A stretch of DNA of 64,000 bases from Mycteria americana (Eukaryota; Chordata; Aves; Ciconiiformes; Ciconiidae): contig NC_134365.1 of NCBI RefSeq assembly GCF_035582795.1, forward strand, positions 211,574,387 to 211,638,386, written 5' to 3'. Below the pieces are notes generated by a model. The model searched no databases. It saw only the letters and a program-made list of their open reading frames with translations, and was not told the DNA's origin. Shown here one piece after another: positions 24,411 to 37,912 of the stretch (its first letter is position 1; the number at the start of each line of letters is the position of its first letter). Made by a program: the position numbers and the translations under genes.

Positions 24411-25558
24411 TTTCATTAAATGGCTCCAATTTATCACTGAAGAATAATAATCAAAGGAATTAAACTAGCCTTACCTCTAGCTTAGGAAAAAATGATGCCA
24501 TTTTCCAAAATGAGAGGGCTGTATAGCACACGTAAAGCCCGGCACTTGGCAGTATTACAGTGTTGTATTTTCCTGCAATCCTGCAGCACTGCTGTCCTAC
24601 TGGTGCCTCTGGCTCTGCTCTGTTCTGAAGAAATCCTGCATCTCTGCGAGGGCAGGGCAAGCTCACATCCTCTTGTCATACCAGAAGTCACCCATTTTAG
24701 CTGATAGGAGATGATTATGGAAATGATAAGAGAATGGTCAGTAGCTTCTCCTGTAAAAAAGGTATGCTTTCTTGGCTGCCTCCAGACTTTCTGTTGTTTG
24801 ACCTAGACTTCACAGCTTAGGACCTAGTATGCTGACTTAGGAACTCTTGATCCAGGATATCCACTGCTTCTTATTTGAATGGTAGCATCATCTCTGTGAG
24901 TACATAAGCATCCCACTTCTTGCAGTTACACTAGTTTAGGTTGTGTAGACCCTTTACTCACAGGTGGAGGAAATCCAGCTCTTGAAACATGAGATTTAGG
25001 TAGTGAATGTCTGTCCAGGAATCCATACTACTTGGTTCACAACTGTAGTCCACTGGAGAAAGCAACATTCCTAAACACTTCCAGGTTTTTAAGAGAGGGA
25101 GGGAGGAAAAAGTGGGTTTCTGGTCAACCTGACTAACCCTGAGTGCTGAGCAGGTCTCCCTGCCAACCCAGGTACACTGGTGTACAGCTTGAGTATGGCT
25201 GGTTACATCAGGCTATGTGTGGACGATTCAACAGCAGACACTAAGACAGCATCTGTTAGCAAAACCTTGAAATGGAAAACAGGCCTTAATCAGAGCATTG
25301 TCTTCTTGCTTTAGGAATATTTTTTTTTTCATAGAGTAACATAGTTTTGAGGTTTGCATTAATTAGTACTATTAAAACTGAACAGTAAGCAGAGATAATA
25401 CAAGGTGATAATACAAGGTAATTTTTCCTGAGGACCTACTAAATAAGATTTATGTTTACAGTAATTAATGAAAGGCAAATAATATTTATACATGGCAATG
25501 GAGGAATTTCAGTAGAATAGAAAACATATTTTATTTCTTAGGACAGAAAGCACAGAAA

Positions 25559-25700
25559 TAGATAGAATCACAGAACAAAGTAAGTTGGGTCCCTTAAATT
25601 CTCCCCATATGTCATATATTCCAGCCCCTGACCCTCTTAATGGCTCCCTTCTGACCTCTCTCCAGTTTGCTAATGTCTCTCTCTTGTATGAGTAAATATA
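25559..25700 (-). mobile_element. Possible short CR1 remnant
   Basis: It begins with 'atagaatcacagaac', like a CR1 3' tail, and soon contains 'ctgacctctctccagtttgc', like the CR1 'ccctctccag' block, in reverse orientation. An internal deletion would be needed to join the two. Confidence 0.45.
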
Positions 25701-28700
25701 CTTAAAACAATTACATGAAACAATTCCCGATAGCAAATCATGTTCTGGAGGTGGAATCCATAGGATCCAAATAGACGTTCATGGCTGAGATTATCATCTG
25801 GAATCCTTAATGGTCACTGAAGACAAATAAGCTCTTCTCAGCTGCTGTCCTTCTAAAGTAGACGTTAACAGTAGGTTAGATGACTTTGCATCCTAGTTAC
25901 CTGGTGCCAAGGATGACTAGCTCAGATGGAGGCACCGCCACCGCAGGTATCTGAGGATAGATGACAGGAATCCTCCCCCCACGACTGCATTTCGGTCTTT
26001 GCTGGGAAGGAAAGACAAGGCACACAGTTTTATACTGGAAGCCCTGCGGGCAGCAGCCCCAGTACTCCAGGTATTAATCTTTGACCAAAAAGATGCACAG
26101 AAACTGTTAACCCTACTTTGCTCTAAGTGGGATGGTGAATGGCAGAAGCTTGGCTTCCTTACAACTTGCAATTTACATCTAACATGAAGTAGCATATTTA
26201 AGTTTCCCTAACAAACAATTTCCAGGAGAAAACCTTCCTGCTTCTACTTAGGCAGTGGTAACGCCCCAACTGCTGGGTTACAAACATCCCATTCTCAGGG
26301 AGACTCCGTGAAGTTACGGAAGACAACAGGGGTGACCTAATGGACTAAACAAAATCAGCACATCACTTTTTATGTGTATTAAGGCTGAATTACTTGTGCT
26401 GCTTGAATCCTCACACATTGCTTTTTAAAGATATGATCACCTTATAACATTGTGTTAACAGTAATTAGTGCATTTAATTTTCTGTTACTTTAAATAAAAT
26501 AAATCCCTTAAAATGACTTAAAAAAAGTTTCTCTTCACAGTTTCTCCTTTTTATTCTCTATACAAATGGCCTTGCAAACGCTCCCACATAAGTGCTCAGT
26601 AGGTTGTGGCAGGCAGCTGCTTTCTCTGCTTGGCCAGTTTACAGCAGCATTTTTCCCTTGAGAGTGATTCATGACATGTCTGAGCAAGCCAAAAACTAGC
26701 CAAGTGGGACAGCTGGAATTAGTTTCTGTGCAGCTGATTCTTTGTACCTTCTTTCTTCGCTAGGCAATAGCTTCAGAGTAGCTGCGTCCACAGAGCTCGG
26801 TGGATTTACCCCTAGCTTGTACTGGAGAACGTCTCCCATGGGAGGTGCCCATGGCTCTCCATTGGCTCTAGTGGGAGATCAGGTTAGGTGTGTTGTAGAA
26901 GGTTATTCCAAAGATGCTGGAAGCTAAAAGTCATATAAAACTGGTAGTGGACTTACAATTCACGTGCCTGTGAATAACGACTCCTTTAACTGGCTTGCAT
27001 TTGATTGTCCCTGGCGATACCTCATCTGTAAGCAACATGGCAGTGGCCTTAGGGACGCTGTAGGGTTTTCCCTGCTGGGGCTGGTCACCGCATCTCCATG
27101 TGTCTGGCTCATTGGGTCCTGTAAGGAGCCCTATACTATACCTCTTCTCCACTTCAGAACCAAGGGCATGAGGGTTTCATGTGCTGGAAGGAGGAAATTT
27201 AAGTAGTCACTGGAAGCCTAGAAAAGCAAGTTTAACTGGGGATATGAGCTAAATATATGTATAAAAAGACCCTTGGTACTGCTGGGGAGAACATACATAC
27301 ATCTGAAAGAGTGAAACTAAGAGAAGAAGATCTCTACATTCACCTTCTGTTACATTTTCCTCGCCTCCTCTCCTACAAAACCATGCATGTTTCTCTCTGC
27401 AGCCAAGAGCCCTTCCTCCAGCAGGCTGACGTGCCTTTTGGAAAAGGCTTTCTTCTTTGCGGCATATGACTGCTGGCTGAGAAGAGGTAGGGGTTTTCTA
27501 AATTGCTCTCTCTGAACTTGAGATAAAGTCACAGTCATTGCACTGAATTTTTCCCCCATTGCATGATAAGATTTGTGGGCAGGCAGGATGAAAAGTGGAA
27601 GCAGGAAGGGTATTACCAGCAGGGAAATGTCTTTGATCTGAAAATGGCGATGCTCAGTATGTTCACAGATAGGAAGGACTCTCTCCTCCTCTTTAAGTCC
27701 AGCTAGCTGATCCCTAGAATACTGCGGCAGCCCCCCGAGTGTTTCTGAAGGGCTGGAAATGCCACAGACCTAACTCTGATTTCTACATTGTTTTGCATTA
27801 CAGATGTTTCTGTGGAAATAAAGAAAAAGCTTCTGTGTGAAAAAGCTCCAGGTCCAGTGAAATCACTAGAGCTGTGGTTTTAGTGTCGGCTCCTTTTCAT
27901 TTTTTCTCATTAGGTGTTACCTTAGTTTTAGACCACAATGGCTTCTGCTGCTCTGTGACTTTTTAATCACTGGCTGCACTGCAGTGTTAATGGAGGCGGT
28001 TTCCACCATGTTGGGCTGGATATGCTGCAAGTTTACACAACCTGTTACTGTAATAGATGGGAAGAAGAAATAGCTTATTTTTGGCCCAAGTTAAGGGGAC
28101 AACCAGTGGTGGTGCTTCCATTTTGACAGGACAGTTATGTGTGTTTTGACCTGTTTGCCATCTCTATTCTCATCTTTTCCATCCTAAAAGAAACACTGAT
28201 GTCATTCCCTATCTCTAGCTTTGGACATTAAACAGAGGTGAGAATTCTAAGTCATTTAGTCTTGAATGTTCTCCAAACTAATCTCATATACCGCTCTGCT
28301 CCATCTCACTATACCAGTGAGCTTTGCTGAACTGCCATGCTACTTCTGCTGCCACAAATATTTCCCTGAGATTGTGTCAAACTCTGTTGGGAAAGGTGGA
28401 AAAGAAGAAGAGCTCCTCTACAAGCAGGGAATATAGAAATAGAAAAACAAATAGGAAACTGGCTTAAGCAGGGGACTTACTCATTCCAGGAAAAAAACTT
28501 AGGAATTCTTGGGGGAAGAGAGACTTCTAACGTTGACTTGGTATTTTGCCTTTCCATAGCTTAAACTTCTGTTTCAAGAACGTTGAGAAAGGGTATTTGT
28601 GCCCTGGAGGGTGGGCTTGGTTCAAACACTGCTCTGGCTCTTACACGTTTTAATGGCATATCATGCTGCAGGCAGCATTCCTCCTCCCCGACAGTGCGAG

Positions 28701-29980
28701 GCGTGCTCCTGACCGCGTCCTGGCAGGGCATTCAAAGAGCTCTGGAAGGAAATCTTCCCTTCTTTCTACACTGCAGCTGGGCTAGCCATGCTTCAGTCCA
28801 CCCCAGCTGGGACAGCTTGAGCTGTGGAGTTGAACAGATGTGATGAAGGAGAAGTAAACGCGGTATAGCTGAATGCAACCCCTGAGCAGACTGAGTATCG
28901 TGCCTAGCACAATGATGGCTCTTTTCTGGGGCGGTGCTTACACACCCGAGACTTCCCACCTGAATTTGTCCCAGCTGGTCCTAGCTGCCAGTGCCATGAT
29001 GCTGGAGGACAGAGATGCCCACGGCAGGAGGTAAATCTGTCCTGCCACACTGCGGAGAGGGCTGCTGCTTTACGCACCCGTCCCTTGTACCCCCACTAAG
29101 CAGCTAACACAGGACAGCCGGATTGTCCCCTGAAATTGTCTCAGTCAATGGAGCTCACTGTCTAGATGGCTACATGATGCGATGATGCCTTTTGCATCAT
29201 TTGAGGATGTGAATTTAATTAGGCAGCTGCCTTAGCATACACACACCAGCTAAGCAACTCTTGGTAAGAGAGCTCTGCAGTGCGAGTAGGGGCCCCTACG
29301 GAAGAATTGCCATGTAATAATGAAATCAAATTGAAGAGTCCAAAAAAGTAGCATTTTCTGCAATCCTGTACAGACAGAGGCAATTAAATGCTACACTCCT
29401 TGCAGAACTGATGTGTCTTATCTTGTTCCCTCCTTTGAAAGTAGGAGAAAAATCAAGAAATAGTCAACACAGCTGGGCTTTTCTTTTTGTTTACTTGGAA
29501 AACTTGTTTTAACCATCAACTTTAGCAAATTTTGGCAGTTACAAACCTGTACACTTTTTTTTTGTTGTTTTGTTTTTATAGCAAAAGAACACAAGACAAT
29601 ACTGCCAACAGCAATTATGAAGGAACAATTAGTTTTTGGATGAAGGACTATACCCACTCAAAGTGATAAACCTTCCCTTTTGCATAAGGTTGACCTTGTT
29701 GTCATTGGAGAAATGACATCTCTTAATACCTACTTGAAATGGCATAAAAATCATATCTCTAGTTTTTTGTGCAAAACACATTCATTTAAAAAAGTCAATA
29801 AAAAACATCTTCTTAAAACCAGAAAAAAGTTAAACAAAAAGAGCTGAACCCAAAGGAAAGTTACAGTACATTTTGAAATGATTAAAAAGTTTTCAAATCT
29901 AAAACTTTTTTGTTTTTTTTTGTTTTTTTGCTGTTACCTTAAAAGTTTAAACCAACTTTGATGACTCTTTAGAATTATAT

Positions 29981-30005
29981 CAAACAAACAAACAAACAAA
30001 AAAAA
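29981..30005. repeat. (CAAA)n and A-run
   Basis: Short CAAA tandem run followed by poly-A, inside the putative FAT3 3'UTR or flank. Confidence 0.85.
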
Positions 30006-33000
30006 TTAAAGCGACCTGATTGGCATCAAATATCTACAAAAGCCTGGTAATCTGAAACCATTATATACATTATTTTATAAACTTCTTTTTAAACACCAAA
30101 ACATACATCTTTTACAAACCAGCCTGCTTGCGACAGGTAAAATTTACAAGACAATCTTCTCTGATACAGTGCGTTAAAAAGAACTGCTTTCACTCCTAAA
30201 CATCTTTGTCACCTCCTGAAAAGCGGCAGTATGGGCATTGCATTGTTAAATAATAGCGATTCAGGTATTCCTATGACAGAAGAATGCTACAGTTCTGAGG
30301 GCTCCGATCTCTTTCCATAACACAGTTCAAGTGCACTCTTAACACTGGTAAATATTACTTATGGCCTTTGTGTAATACGACATATTTGCAATTATTGCTT
30401 TTCATTATTACATAAAGAAATGAATTTAATTTCATTTCCTCCCCATCCGCCCATCCCTTGGATGATGCAGCTAATTCTCTAACTGAATGGCCCTTCTGAT
30501 AATGGAGGTGTTAAATGTCAAGTTTATGAAACACAGGCTAAAAGCCATGGATAATGGGCAATAGTCTAAATTTCTAAGGCTCAAATCACAGTTTGGTGTA
30601 TTGAGAGGAATAGAGATGCAAACAGGCAAAAACCACAGTTTTACTGCATGGTAAATGATGGTAAACCATCAGAGAATGAACCTGAAGATGTAGTTCTCGT
30701 TGGAAACCTATGAAATGTCCATTATTACTCAGTGAATAGCTCCAAAAAATACCAACAAAGCACAGAGGTACTTCCACTACTGGTTTTAAATAGCTGGTTT
30801 TCTCCATTATTGAGCATGCTACCTTTTCAAACGAAGCTTAGCAGAACTGGTCCAGGGCACCTTCAGCTCTCTCTCCCATGACTGCAATTATTATCGGCTA
30901 TAAGGATACACTATACCATCCATTTAGCTTTTTCAAGCAGGAGCTCGATGAGGAGTAAAGCTGTGTTCTTAACCATTTGTCCTGTCCAGCCCACATTTCT
31001 CTTTACAATGGAATTTATATTGAGCCAAGAGCAACAATTTTTATGTCATATTCTCAAAGCTTACCACCTGCCGGGCTCACAGCGACAACAGGCTGCTGCC
31101 TCCCCAGTAATCAGCATTTCAGTGGAATTGCATTTCCTCACTGTGCTGCACCCCGTCCGAGTTTCTGACTGGAGAGGGTACCAATACATCAAGGCTAGCA
31201 CTACTTCAGACTACACTAGGCAATTTAGAAAAGGGGAGAAAAAATTCTGAGGACCAAAATTTAACTTGTCTCTGGGACATGCAGAGCGGGACTGCCTGCT
31301 TGAGAGATGGAGCACACAACTTTCTGACTTCAGGAAAACAGTAGCAGTGAGAACCCTTTGACTCCTTCCAGCCTTGTACTGCAACTATAGGCTAAGGAAA
31401 CCCGTGGGATAATTCAGGATCAAAGATGTCGCCGAACTTTAGGAAAATAGCTTGACTGCCTGGAAATCACAGCATTGTAATGCATCTCTGCATTGCAGCG
31501 TCTTCCTAGTGGCCTTCATATGCTGTGTCCTATAGGAGCATCCTAGAGGAAGGCAACTTTACGGTGGTCTTCTAGTGGGGCTGTCCATTTGCCCCATGGG
31601 AAGGAAGCGATGCTGCAGCTCCTTGGTGTCACCTTTGACCCTTTGCCCTGCTATAAGATACTGGCTCAGGACAGCAATCACATCCAATATCTATGGTTTT
31701 GTTGGGGGGTTTTGCCTTTTTTTTTTTTTTTTAATAGGATCTTTATAATGCAGAGGCAAAATAATTAACATATTTAAGAAAGTTACATAAGCCTAATTTT
31801 TCCTTTTGCACAAGGCCACTAATGTGGTATTGGCAGCATAAATTATGTTGTCAGTCACTTTAAGGCTCCTTCCATTGCCAGAGTTATCAAAAGGCTGTCA
31901 ATGTGCATGACATTCTCAACCTGATCAAAATGCAGACAACAAGCACCCTTTTACTCAGAGTCATACACCCTTGGCAAGTCAGTGGTTTCTGATACAAGCA
32001 TGTATTTGCATTTTAATAAGTTGCTTATTTCTTTTGTTGTTTCTTTACAAAAAGCAAAGACTGTCTTGATCCTAAGAGTTATAATCCACTGGTACTCAAA
32101 AGTACTTTATTAAGTCTATGAAACCTCTCCTACAGATGATTCCAAAAGAAAACACCGTGTAGTGGAGCCATCTACAGGAATGTGAATTGAAATACAGACA
32201 CACAGGATAAGCAGAGGTGTGAGGGGAAGCTCTAACAGAACCAGGGACCTGGCAATGACAGCAGCAGCAATATAAAAATCATCGTATGGCAGAAAAAGAA
32301 TTATATATTGGATGGAATAATATGAACACTAATTCTTACATGAGGTTATGAATGTGTTGTTGTCTTCCAGGTTAGAAGATTACGGCTTGTCCATGCAGAG
32401 TAGTAATTAAAAAAGAAAAATAAAATCGTTTGGATTAACAAGAGAGAAGTTAATATGAAAATCTTACTCCCTAAGAGGTATTTCACCTTACGATCTGCAT
32501 TCAGGTCTTATCACTATCAAAAGGAGCCAGAACAAAACCAGAAAGGCCACAGAAGTACCAATATTCACAGAGGGGCATCTGTTTGAAGATTGATTAGGCC
32601 TATTCGATTTGGAGGGGAGGAGATATTGAGGTATAGAAATTATAAGTGGGACAGAGAAGGCTGAACGGGTGATCCTTGGCACCTTCCCAACAGCACTTTA
32701 ATAAGTAGGCGTTCAGTGAAATGAAATGGCAACAACATCAAAACAGAAAAAGTACTATACATTGTATTTATGCATATTTTACTAGTAAAACTCACTACCA
32801 ACAAGATATTACTGAGGCAACAAGCTTGGTAAGAAACATTGATTTGTTTTTTGTATGGCAATTGCTAGGGTCCCATGGTGTTCTCCCTCGTGACACTTTT
32901 GATATGTCCCAGTAAAGTTTTGATATCGGTGTCTCAGGCTTACTCAAGAATTTTCACTACAGAAAACAGGTAACAAGTACACTTCGTAACTAGCTGGGGG

Positions 33001-35453
33001 CTTGAACAGAACTAATTGCATAATGGATAAAAATGTCTCACACCAAAACTGAGTAGGAGCAAACCCCATGTAAACTGCAGCCTGATGACAGGAGAGTATT
33101 ACATTCTCAGAAAGTCATAACAGCTTTAAAAGTGCAGCTAAATTTGCAGCTTTGTTTTTCAAACTGAGATGTTCCTACTCTTGAAGAGACATCAATCTAA
33201 TTGCATCTGCTTTCCTGAAACATAGACTTCATGAACAATGCAATTCATCCTCTGTCTGTGCCTCTAGGCTTGCCAAACCATTTCATGGCTTATTGGCAAA
33301 TCCCTCAGTTCCTTGCAATCGCGATACAAATTTCCATATTTTTTTTCTTCTTGAAAACACAGAGATAATAGCAGGGAAAAGGGGTTGAAACGTACCATGA
33401 GCACATTTAGAATGTATCACTGTTACAGAAGCATGTTTACTTTGAGAAGACCAAGTGACATTCATAAATTCAATGGACAGGAACTATTTGCAGACAAGTA
33501 CTTGATAATACTTGTATGTGCAGTACATGGTCTTTCTAGAAGTTCACCCAATTTATTCATGTACCTGTATATTGAGCTGTTTTCTAGTGAAGAATTGCTG
33601 CATGATCCCAAAGAAAATATCTACACCAATCTTTCACAGCTACATAAGCTATTGGAGGGAAGCAGCAACATACTGTTACCTAGACCGAGAATTTTAGAAA
33701 TCCTGTTTTATTAAAAGTGTTACAAGCTGCAATTATTTAAATTACATTCTATTAATAATTTCTTTTTGTTGGGGGCAATTTGTCAATAAACACTTCCCAT
33801 ATGTCAAGAAATGGCCCACAATTTAATTTTGAGTGAAACTCAAGTCAGTCAAGAACATGTTGCCCTGGAATACAACTGCTGAAACTATTCAGTTAAGATG
33901 TTTGACCGAGAGACAGGCCATGGAAAGCAGCAGAGGAAACCTGTTAATGAATCTGTTCATCTATAACAATGATTTATGTATTCAATAGCTTTTCAGAATG
34001 ACTGAATTATGCCATGGAAGGAATGGATGAAACCCCAGCAGTAATGCAGACTGCAGACTCACATTCACTGTATAAGGTATACAGATGCTGTAAAATGCAG
34101 TGGTAAAAACATTTTCGTAGCACAGAGCAATGGGTACGTATAATCTGCTTCAGTACATTGAGTGAAAATCCCATATTTCCATATTGCACTTAGCTGCTCA
34201 GGCCAAATCAGTGTGAAAGGCCATTTACTCCAATCAGGCTGAGGGAAGCATAAAAGCATACTGATGCTGTGGTTTTCCTCATCCCACAACAATATTCTGA
34301 AGTCTGCAAACAACTTTTGGAAGTCCTCAAATCCTACGAAATCACACATCCAGCGGAAAATCTAGGGCCAGATCTTTGGCCGCAGCCCATCCGTGCAGTT
34401 CCACCGCCTGAGTCAGTTTACAGCAGCTGAGAACTCATCCCGTAAACTCTAAGGATGGACATTTGCCAAATGACCCAAATGATGTTAAGCTAACGATTTG
34501 AGGTTACAGCAGTGTTATATGCAACTTAATTGCAACTAATTTTACTGCAATAATTGTAGCACGATGACTGCTGTTAAAGAGGTGATTGCCCAAGCAAGGA
34601 ATTTCAAAAAAAATCAGCAGCACGTTGTAGATAGTTAGGTTTCCCGATGTTTTCAGACACATGTTCATGTTGCATACAGAAGTCAAGGGATTCTGTGCAT
34701 ATGCAGCTGGGGCAAAACGGGGCCACTACTCAGCCAAACTCTGACATTTCTAGAAGTCCTCATGGGTGAAGTTATGCACACGCACCTGACATCAGGTTTT
34801 AAAAAATGGCAACCAAAGTAGGCCAATTTGGAGTAAATATACGCTGTATATAAGTTGCTCTATATGCACACAAAGTAGAATGAAATGCTATGTAACAAAC
34901 AAAACTATAGATAAATATTTATGGACAAATGACTGGTCGCTTGTCTTTGATAGGTCAATTTGTAAATGCTGTTTTTTCAGCCATCTGACGTGTTGTACAC
35001 AGCAGCCTCAGCGATCAATTGCTTTCACTCTTTCGCTGACATAAAATTTCATGCAACAGTGCATCTTCGAATGATCCATACCAGTTCCTTAATACTGTGG
35101 GGACATCATAACACTGTAACACTTTTAATAATACTAATTTTTTTTAATAAAAAAACCCCCAAACTTTGGAGGAGAGAAAGAAATTATTTAGCAATTATCG
35201 TTTTCCCCTGCATCAAAAGCTGAGTTTTACTCTTGGTAATAAATAGAAGGTACATACGCTCCAGATTGTCTGTAACAATTTTGTGATGTATAATACTTAA
35301 CACAATTGGTCTCTTCGTGTCTGCACATACAGTATCATTTCTGAACAAGTTAATAATGGGTTATACTGTATTTTTGCCTTGCCCAATATATATAGATACA
35401 CCTTCAGCAAAATTTCTTCTCAATATTTATACTATTAATTGGACCAAATGACC

Positions 35454-35505
35454 AAAAAAAAAAAAAAGAAGAAGAAGAAGAGGAGGAAGAAGAAGAAGAA
35501 GGGAG
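35454..35505. repeat. Purine tract A14 + (GAA)n / pyrimidine tract in FAT3 mRNA
   Basis: The plus strand has 14 A followed by GAA/GAG repeats, 52 purines in all. In the FAT3 transcript this is a C/U-only tract that begins 7 nt after the stop codon. Confidence 0.95.
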
Positions 35506-35511
35506 CTTCCT

Positions 35512-36131
35512 TTACACTTGTGTCTGATGCTGGGTCTCCACAAATGGAATGTGAACATTTTCTAGGTTGAGTTCCTCCACGCTTTCATAGTCACTCATGG
35601 CTACTTCGGAGTCATCAAAGCCGCAGCTGGCGGAGACGTCAGAGGAGGAGGCATCTAGAGAGTTGTGCAAGGATAAGGGCATCTTACCTGCACTAATATT
35701 TTCTGTGTTCTGGCTTGGGCCAACAGCAAAAGTACTAAATTCATTCCCAGTCTGAGACCCTGCGGTGTCCGTCTCATTGGGGAACTGGTGAGGAGGGAGG
35801 TATTGGCTGGGGTGGAAGTGCGGCCGTCGCCTGCAATCGGGGCTGAGTGTACTTGCCATTGAGACCGGCTGAGAGGGTGGGAGGGTTTCATATTGGTCTG
35901 GATAATCCTCTGGAAGAGGAGGTGGTAACTGGTCCTGGCTTAAAAACTCCTCTTCGTGAGGGGGAGGGTAGTCGCTGTCAATGTCGTAGCCACCAAGGTA
36001 GTAATCTGTTTCCAGCTCTCTGGTGCTGCCGTGATGAGCCGAGCCTCCATCTGCTGTCTCAAAGTTGGGCACTTCCTCGATGTCGGACAAGCGAGCACTT
36101 GGCATCCAGTCAGAGGTATCCCAATGATACG
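35512..36131 (-). CDS. FAT3: FAT3 terminal exon: C-terminal tail and stop
   Basis: The last coding exon has 620 coding nt and begins after 'tctttcctgctgcag'. It starts '[20 protein letters not shown]', a block shared with other Fat cadherins. It continues through the acidic proline-rich '[20 protein letters not shown]' and '[18 protein letters not shown]', then '[19 protein letters not shown]', a Ser-rich stretch and '[18 protein letters not shown]'. The end is '[13 protein letters not shown]' and TAA (35514-35512). The final Thr-Gln-Val fits a class I PDZ ligand. The proline-rich words resemble EVH1-binding sites, consistent with the reported link of Fat3 to Ena/VASP-type actin regulators. 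The open plus-strand frame opposite (35847-36320) is a shadow. Confidence 0.97.
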
Positions 36132-36593
36132 CTGCAGCAGGAAAGAGAACCACAGCGCTCCATTAGGATGGGGCCGCTAATGAAAACAAGGTCTTCTGCA
36201 TGCACTCGCCTCTTAGTCCTCACAGCACGTTCAAATCACAGCATGCGCCACAGGCCATCGACACAGGTCAGCCATGCTCTGACCAGAGGGGCAAGGGAGG
36301 AGAACAAAATTGTATTATGATGCTAATGCAAACAAGCAAAGAAACAAAATAGGGCCACTCTCAAGCATTTTGCTTTTTAGGATGCTACTAGGTTGTGCAA
36401 GCAAATAATCTGATCAACTGAAAACTGGATCCTGAAATAAAAAAACTGGCTGGCCATTCTCATGCAGCATTTGAACCCAACAGAATTCAAACAAAAGAGG
36501 ACACGTGAAGCAGTTCAAGAAAAAACAGATCAAGTTGGTGCCCTGCCCACCCCAGCCCAGTCCAACAGGCAGAAAGTGTCTCAGAAAAATCAC
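36132..36593 (-). other. FAT3 intron (462 bp)
   Basis: Short last intron between the 12-aa microexon and the terminal exon, with donor GTGATT and acceptor CTGCAG. Nothing else was recognised in it. Confidence 0.85.
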
Positions 36594-36629
36594 CTCTGTT
36601 GTAGTTCTGTCCTTGATCCATAACAGACA
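36594..36629 (-). CDS. FAT3: FAT3 alternative microexon, 12 aa
   Basis: A 36-nt phase 1-1 exon encoding Val-Ser-Val-Met-Asp-Gln-Gly-Gln-Asn-Tyr-Asn-Arg. It lies between the acceptor 'tttgtatctgacag' and the weak donor 'GTGATT', 462 bp upstream of the terminal exon. The 12 residues match FAT3 exactly as I recall it, just before 'AYHWDTSDW'. At 36 nt it is close to the microexon range typical of neuron-specific splicing. Skipping changes the joining residue only (Val or Ala from the split codon) and keeps the frame. Regulation by neuronal splicing factors is inference. Confidence 0.9.
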
Positions 36630-37740
36630 CTGTCAGATACAAAGTGAAAAGTAAAAACTGGTAACTCGGAGCTTGTTACCAGCATAGTATTACATGTGAA
36701 AATACAAAACTCTGCATGCATATTTCTAAAGTACAGCTGCCTCGGTGTCGTTTTAATAGGATTTTTAATTGTTCTTTATTTTAGCATACAAGATAAGCTT
36801 GCCCAGTCAAATGCAGACATACATAAAGATATGATTATTTCATGTGTATTATATTCCTTTTCTATCATATCTTAATTATTTACCCTCACTGAACAGATAT
36901 GGAATTACATTAGAGATGGAATTCTTAATACAAAAAGGGCTATCCACCATCTCTACGGTTTATAATTGCAAAGTACATTTCTCTCTCACTTGTTCACTTT
37001 GAAACAGAAAAATAAGAATCTACCATTCTCAGGGCTGGTTCAAACAAATCTGGGCCCACCTGGGCTCAGATACCATGGTGATGGGCACGGTATAAGAACC
37101 TGAATAGAATAGAATACAAAGCCATTTAATGGGGCCGTCAGCTACAATGCCCCACAACCCCATACCCACCTCCCACCTGCACTGCCATGCTAGCCGGTGG
37201 GGAGGGAGGCATTCCAGTATGGAGAGGGTGCAGGGGTTGGGGAAAGAGCAAGGAAAGAGGTTTTATGTGAGACAAGAGCGGGGAATAAGCTGCAGCGTTT
37301 TCTAGATGAGATGCTCTTGTTCAGCCACATGTTATTGGGCTTCATGCAAGAAGTCACTGGGCAAGGTCTCTGGACTGCATTGCTGGAGGACGTCTGGCCA
37401 GATAAATAGACCTTTATGGCATTACAGTACTTAACCTCTGGGGCTCAGCCACAGACGAGGGCAGAGAAGACTGTTCTCCAGGCCTCCATCTATTAACCCC
37501 ACTCTTGCCCTTGTTGATCACCACATGGCGTATGTGGTGATGGTGATTTCTGCATTAGCTCATTAGCCAGACAGTAGCTTTCTACCTGCTCTGCGTTAGC
37601 CTGGGGTGAGGAGGGTTGGGGCTACTGCAGGTTTAGCAGCAGTATCTGAACCGGCCCTAACCACTCTTCTCCTTCTTCACTTCCCTCCTTTTTGTAAAGC
37701 AGATTTTGCTGTCTTTCAGTCAGTGTAATGACATTGCACC

Positions 37741-37912
37741 CGAGATGCATCAGGTCCCTCCGAGCTGTGTGGTTTCAGGATCCAGGAGAACCTCACTAAT
37801 TTCCCGACTCGCGCAACCCCCGGCAGCTCCCTGGAGAAGGAGCCCCGTCCTCCCGCAGCTCCGCGGCAGCGATTCTGCCTGCCGTGCACCGGGAGCTCCG
37901 CTGCAGCTAACG
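37741..37912. other. Intronic CpG-rich patch
   Basis: About 15 CpG dinucleotides in 172 bp, with words such as 'cgactcgcgc' and 'ctccgcggcagcg', in an otherwise CpG-poor intron. It could be a small regulatory island or an unannotated exon, but no open frame with a known domain is seen on either strand. Confidence 0.6.

Larger units (their letters stand above)
21961..29400. other. Intergenic DNA downstream of FAT3
   Basis: About 7.4 kb without a supported gene. Apart from the simple repeats and two weak CR1-like scraps listed separately, I see nothing assignable. Open frames here are short (125 codons at most); the longest (23681-24058, minus strand) is produced by the tetranucleotide repeat. 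Confidence 0.5.
29401..35511 (-). other. FAT3 3'UTR and downstream flank
   Basis: Sequence downstream of the FAT3 stop codon on the minus strand. The 3'UTR starts at 35511. It is AT-rich and free of recognisable transposons, which fits a long 3'UTR like that of mammalian FAT3 transcripts. However, several possible poly(A) signals exist on the minus strand (AATAAA at 32106-32111 and 33552-33557, ATTAAA at 30425-30430) and I cannot choose the real end. One Pumilio-type word TGTATATA lies at 30062-30069. The low-coordinate part may be beyond the transcript. The small open frames in both strands have no domain. Confidence 0.6.

Noticed and set aside
35847..36320. 157-codon plus-strand open frame opposite the terminal FAT3 exon
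   Set aside because: It is antisense to well-supported coding sequence and has no domain; open frames opposite coding exons are common by chance.
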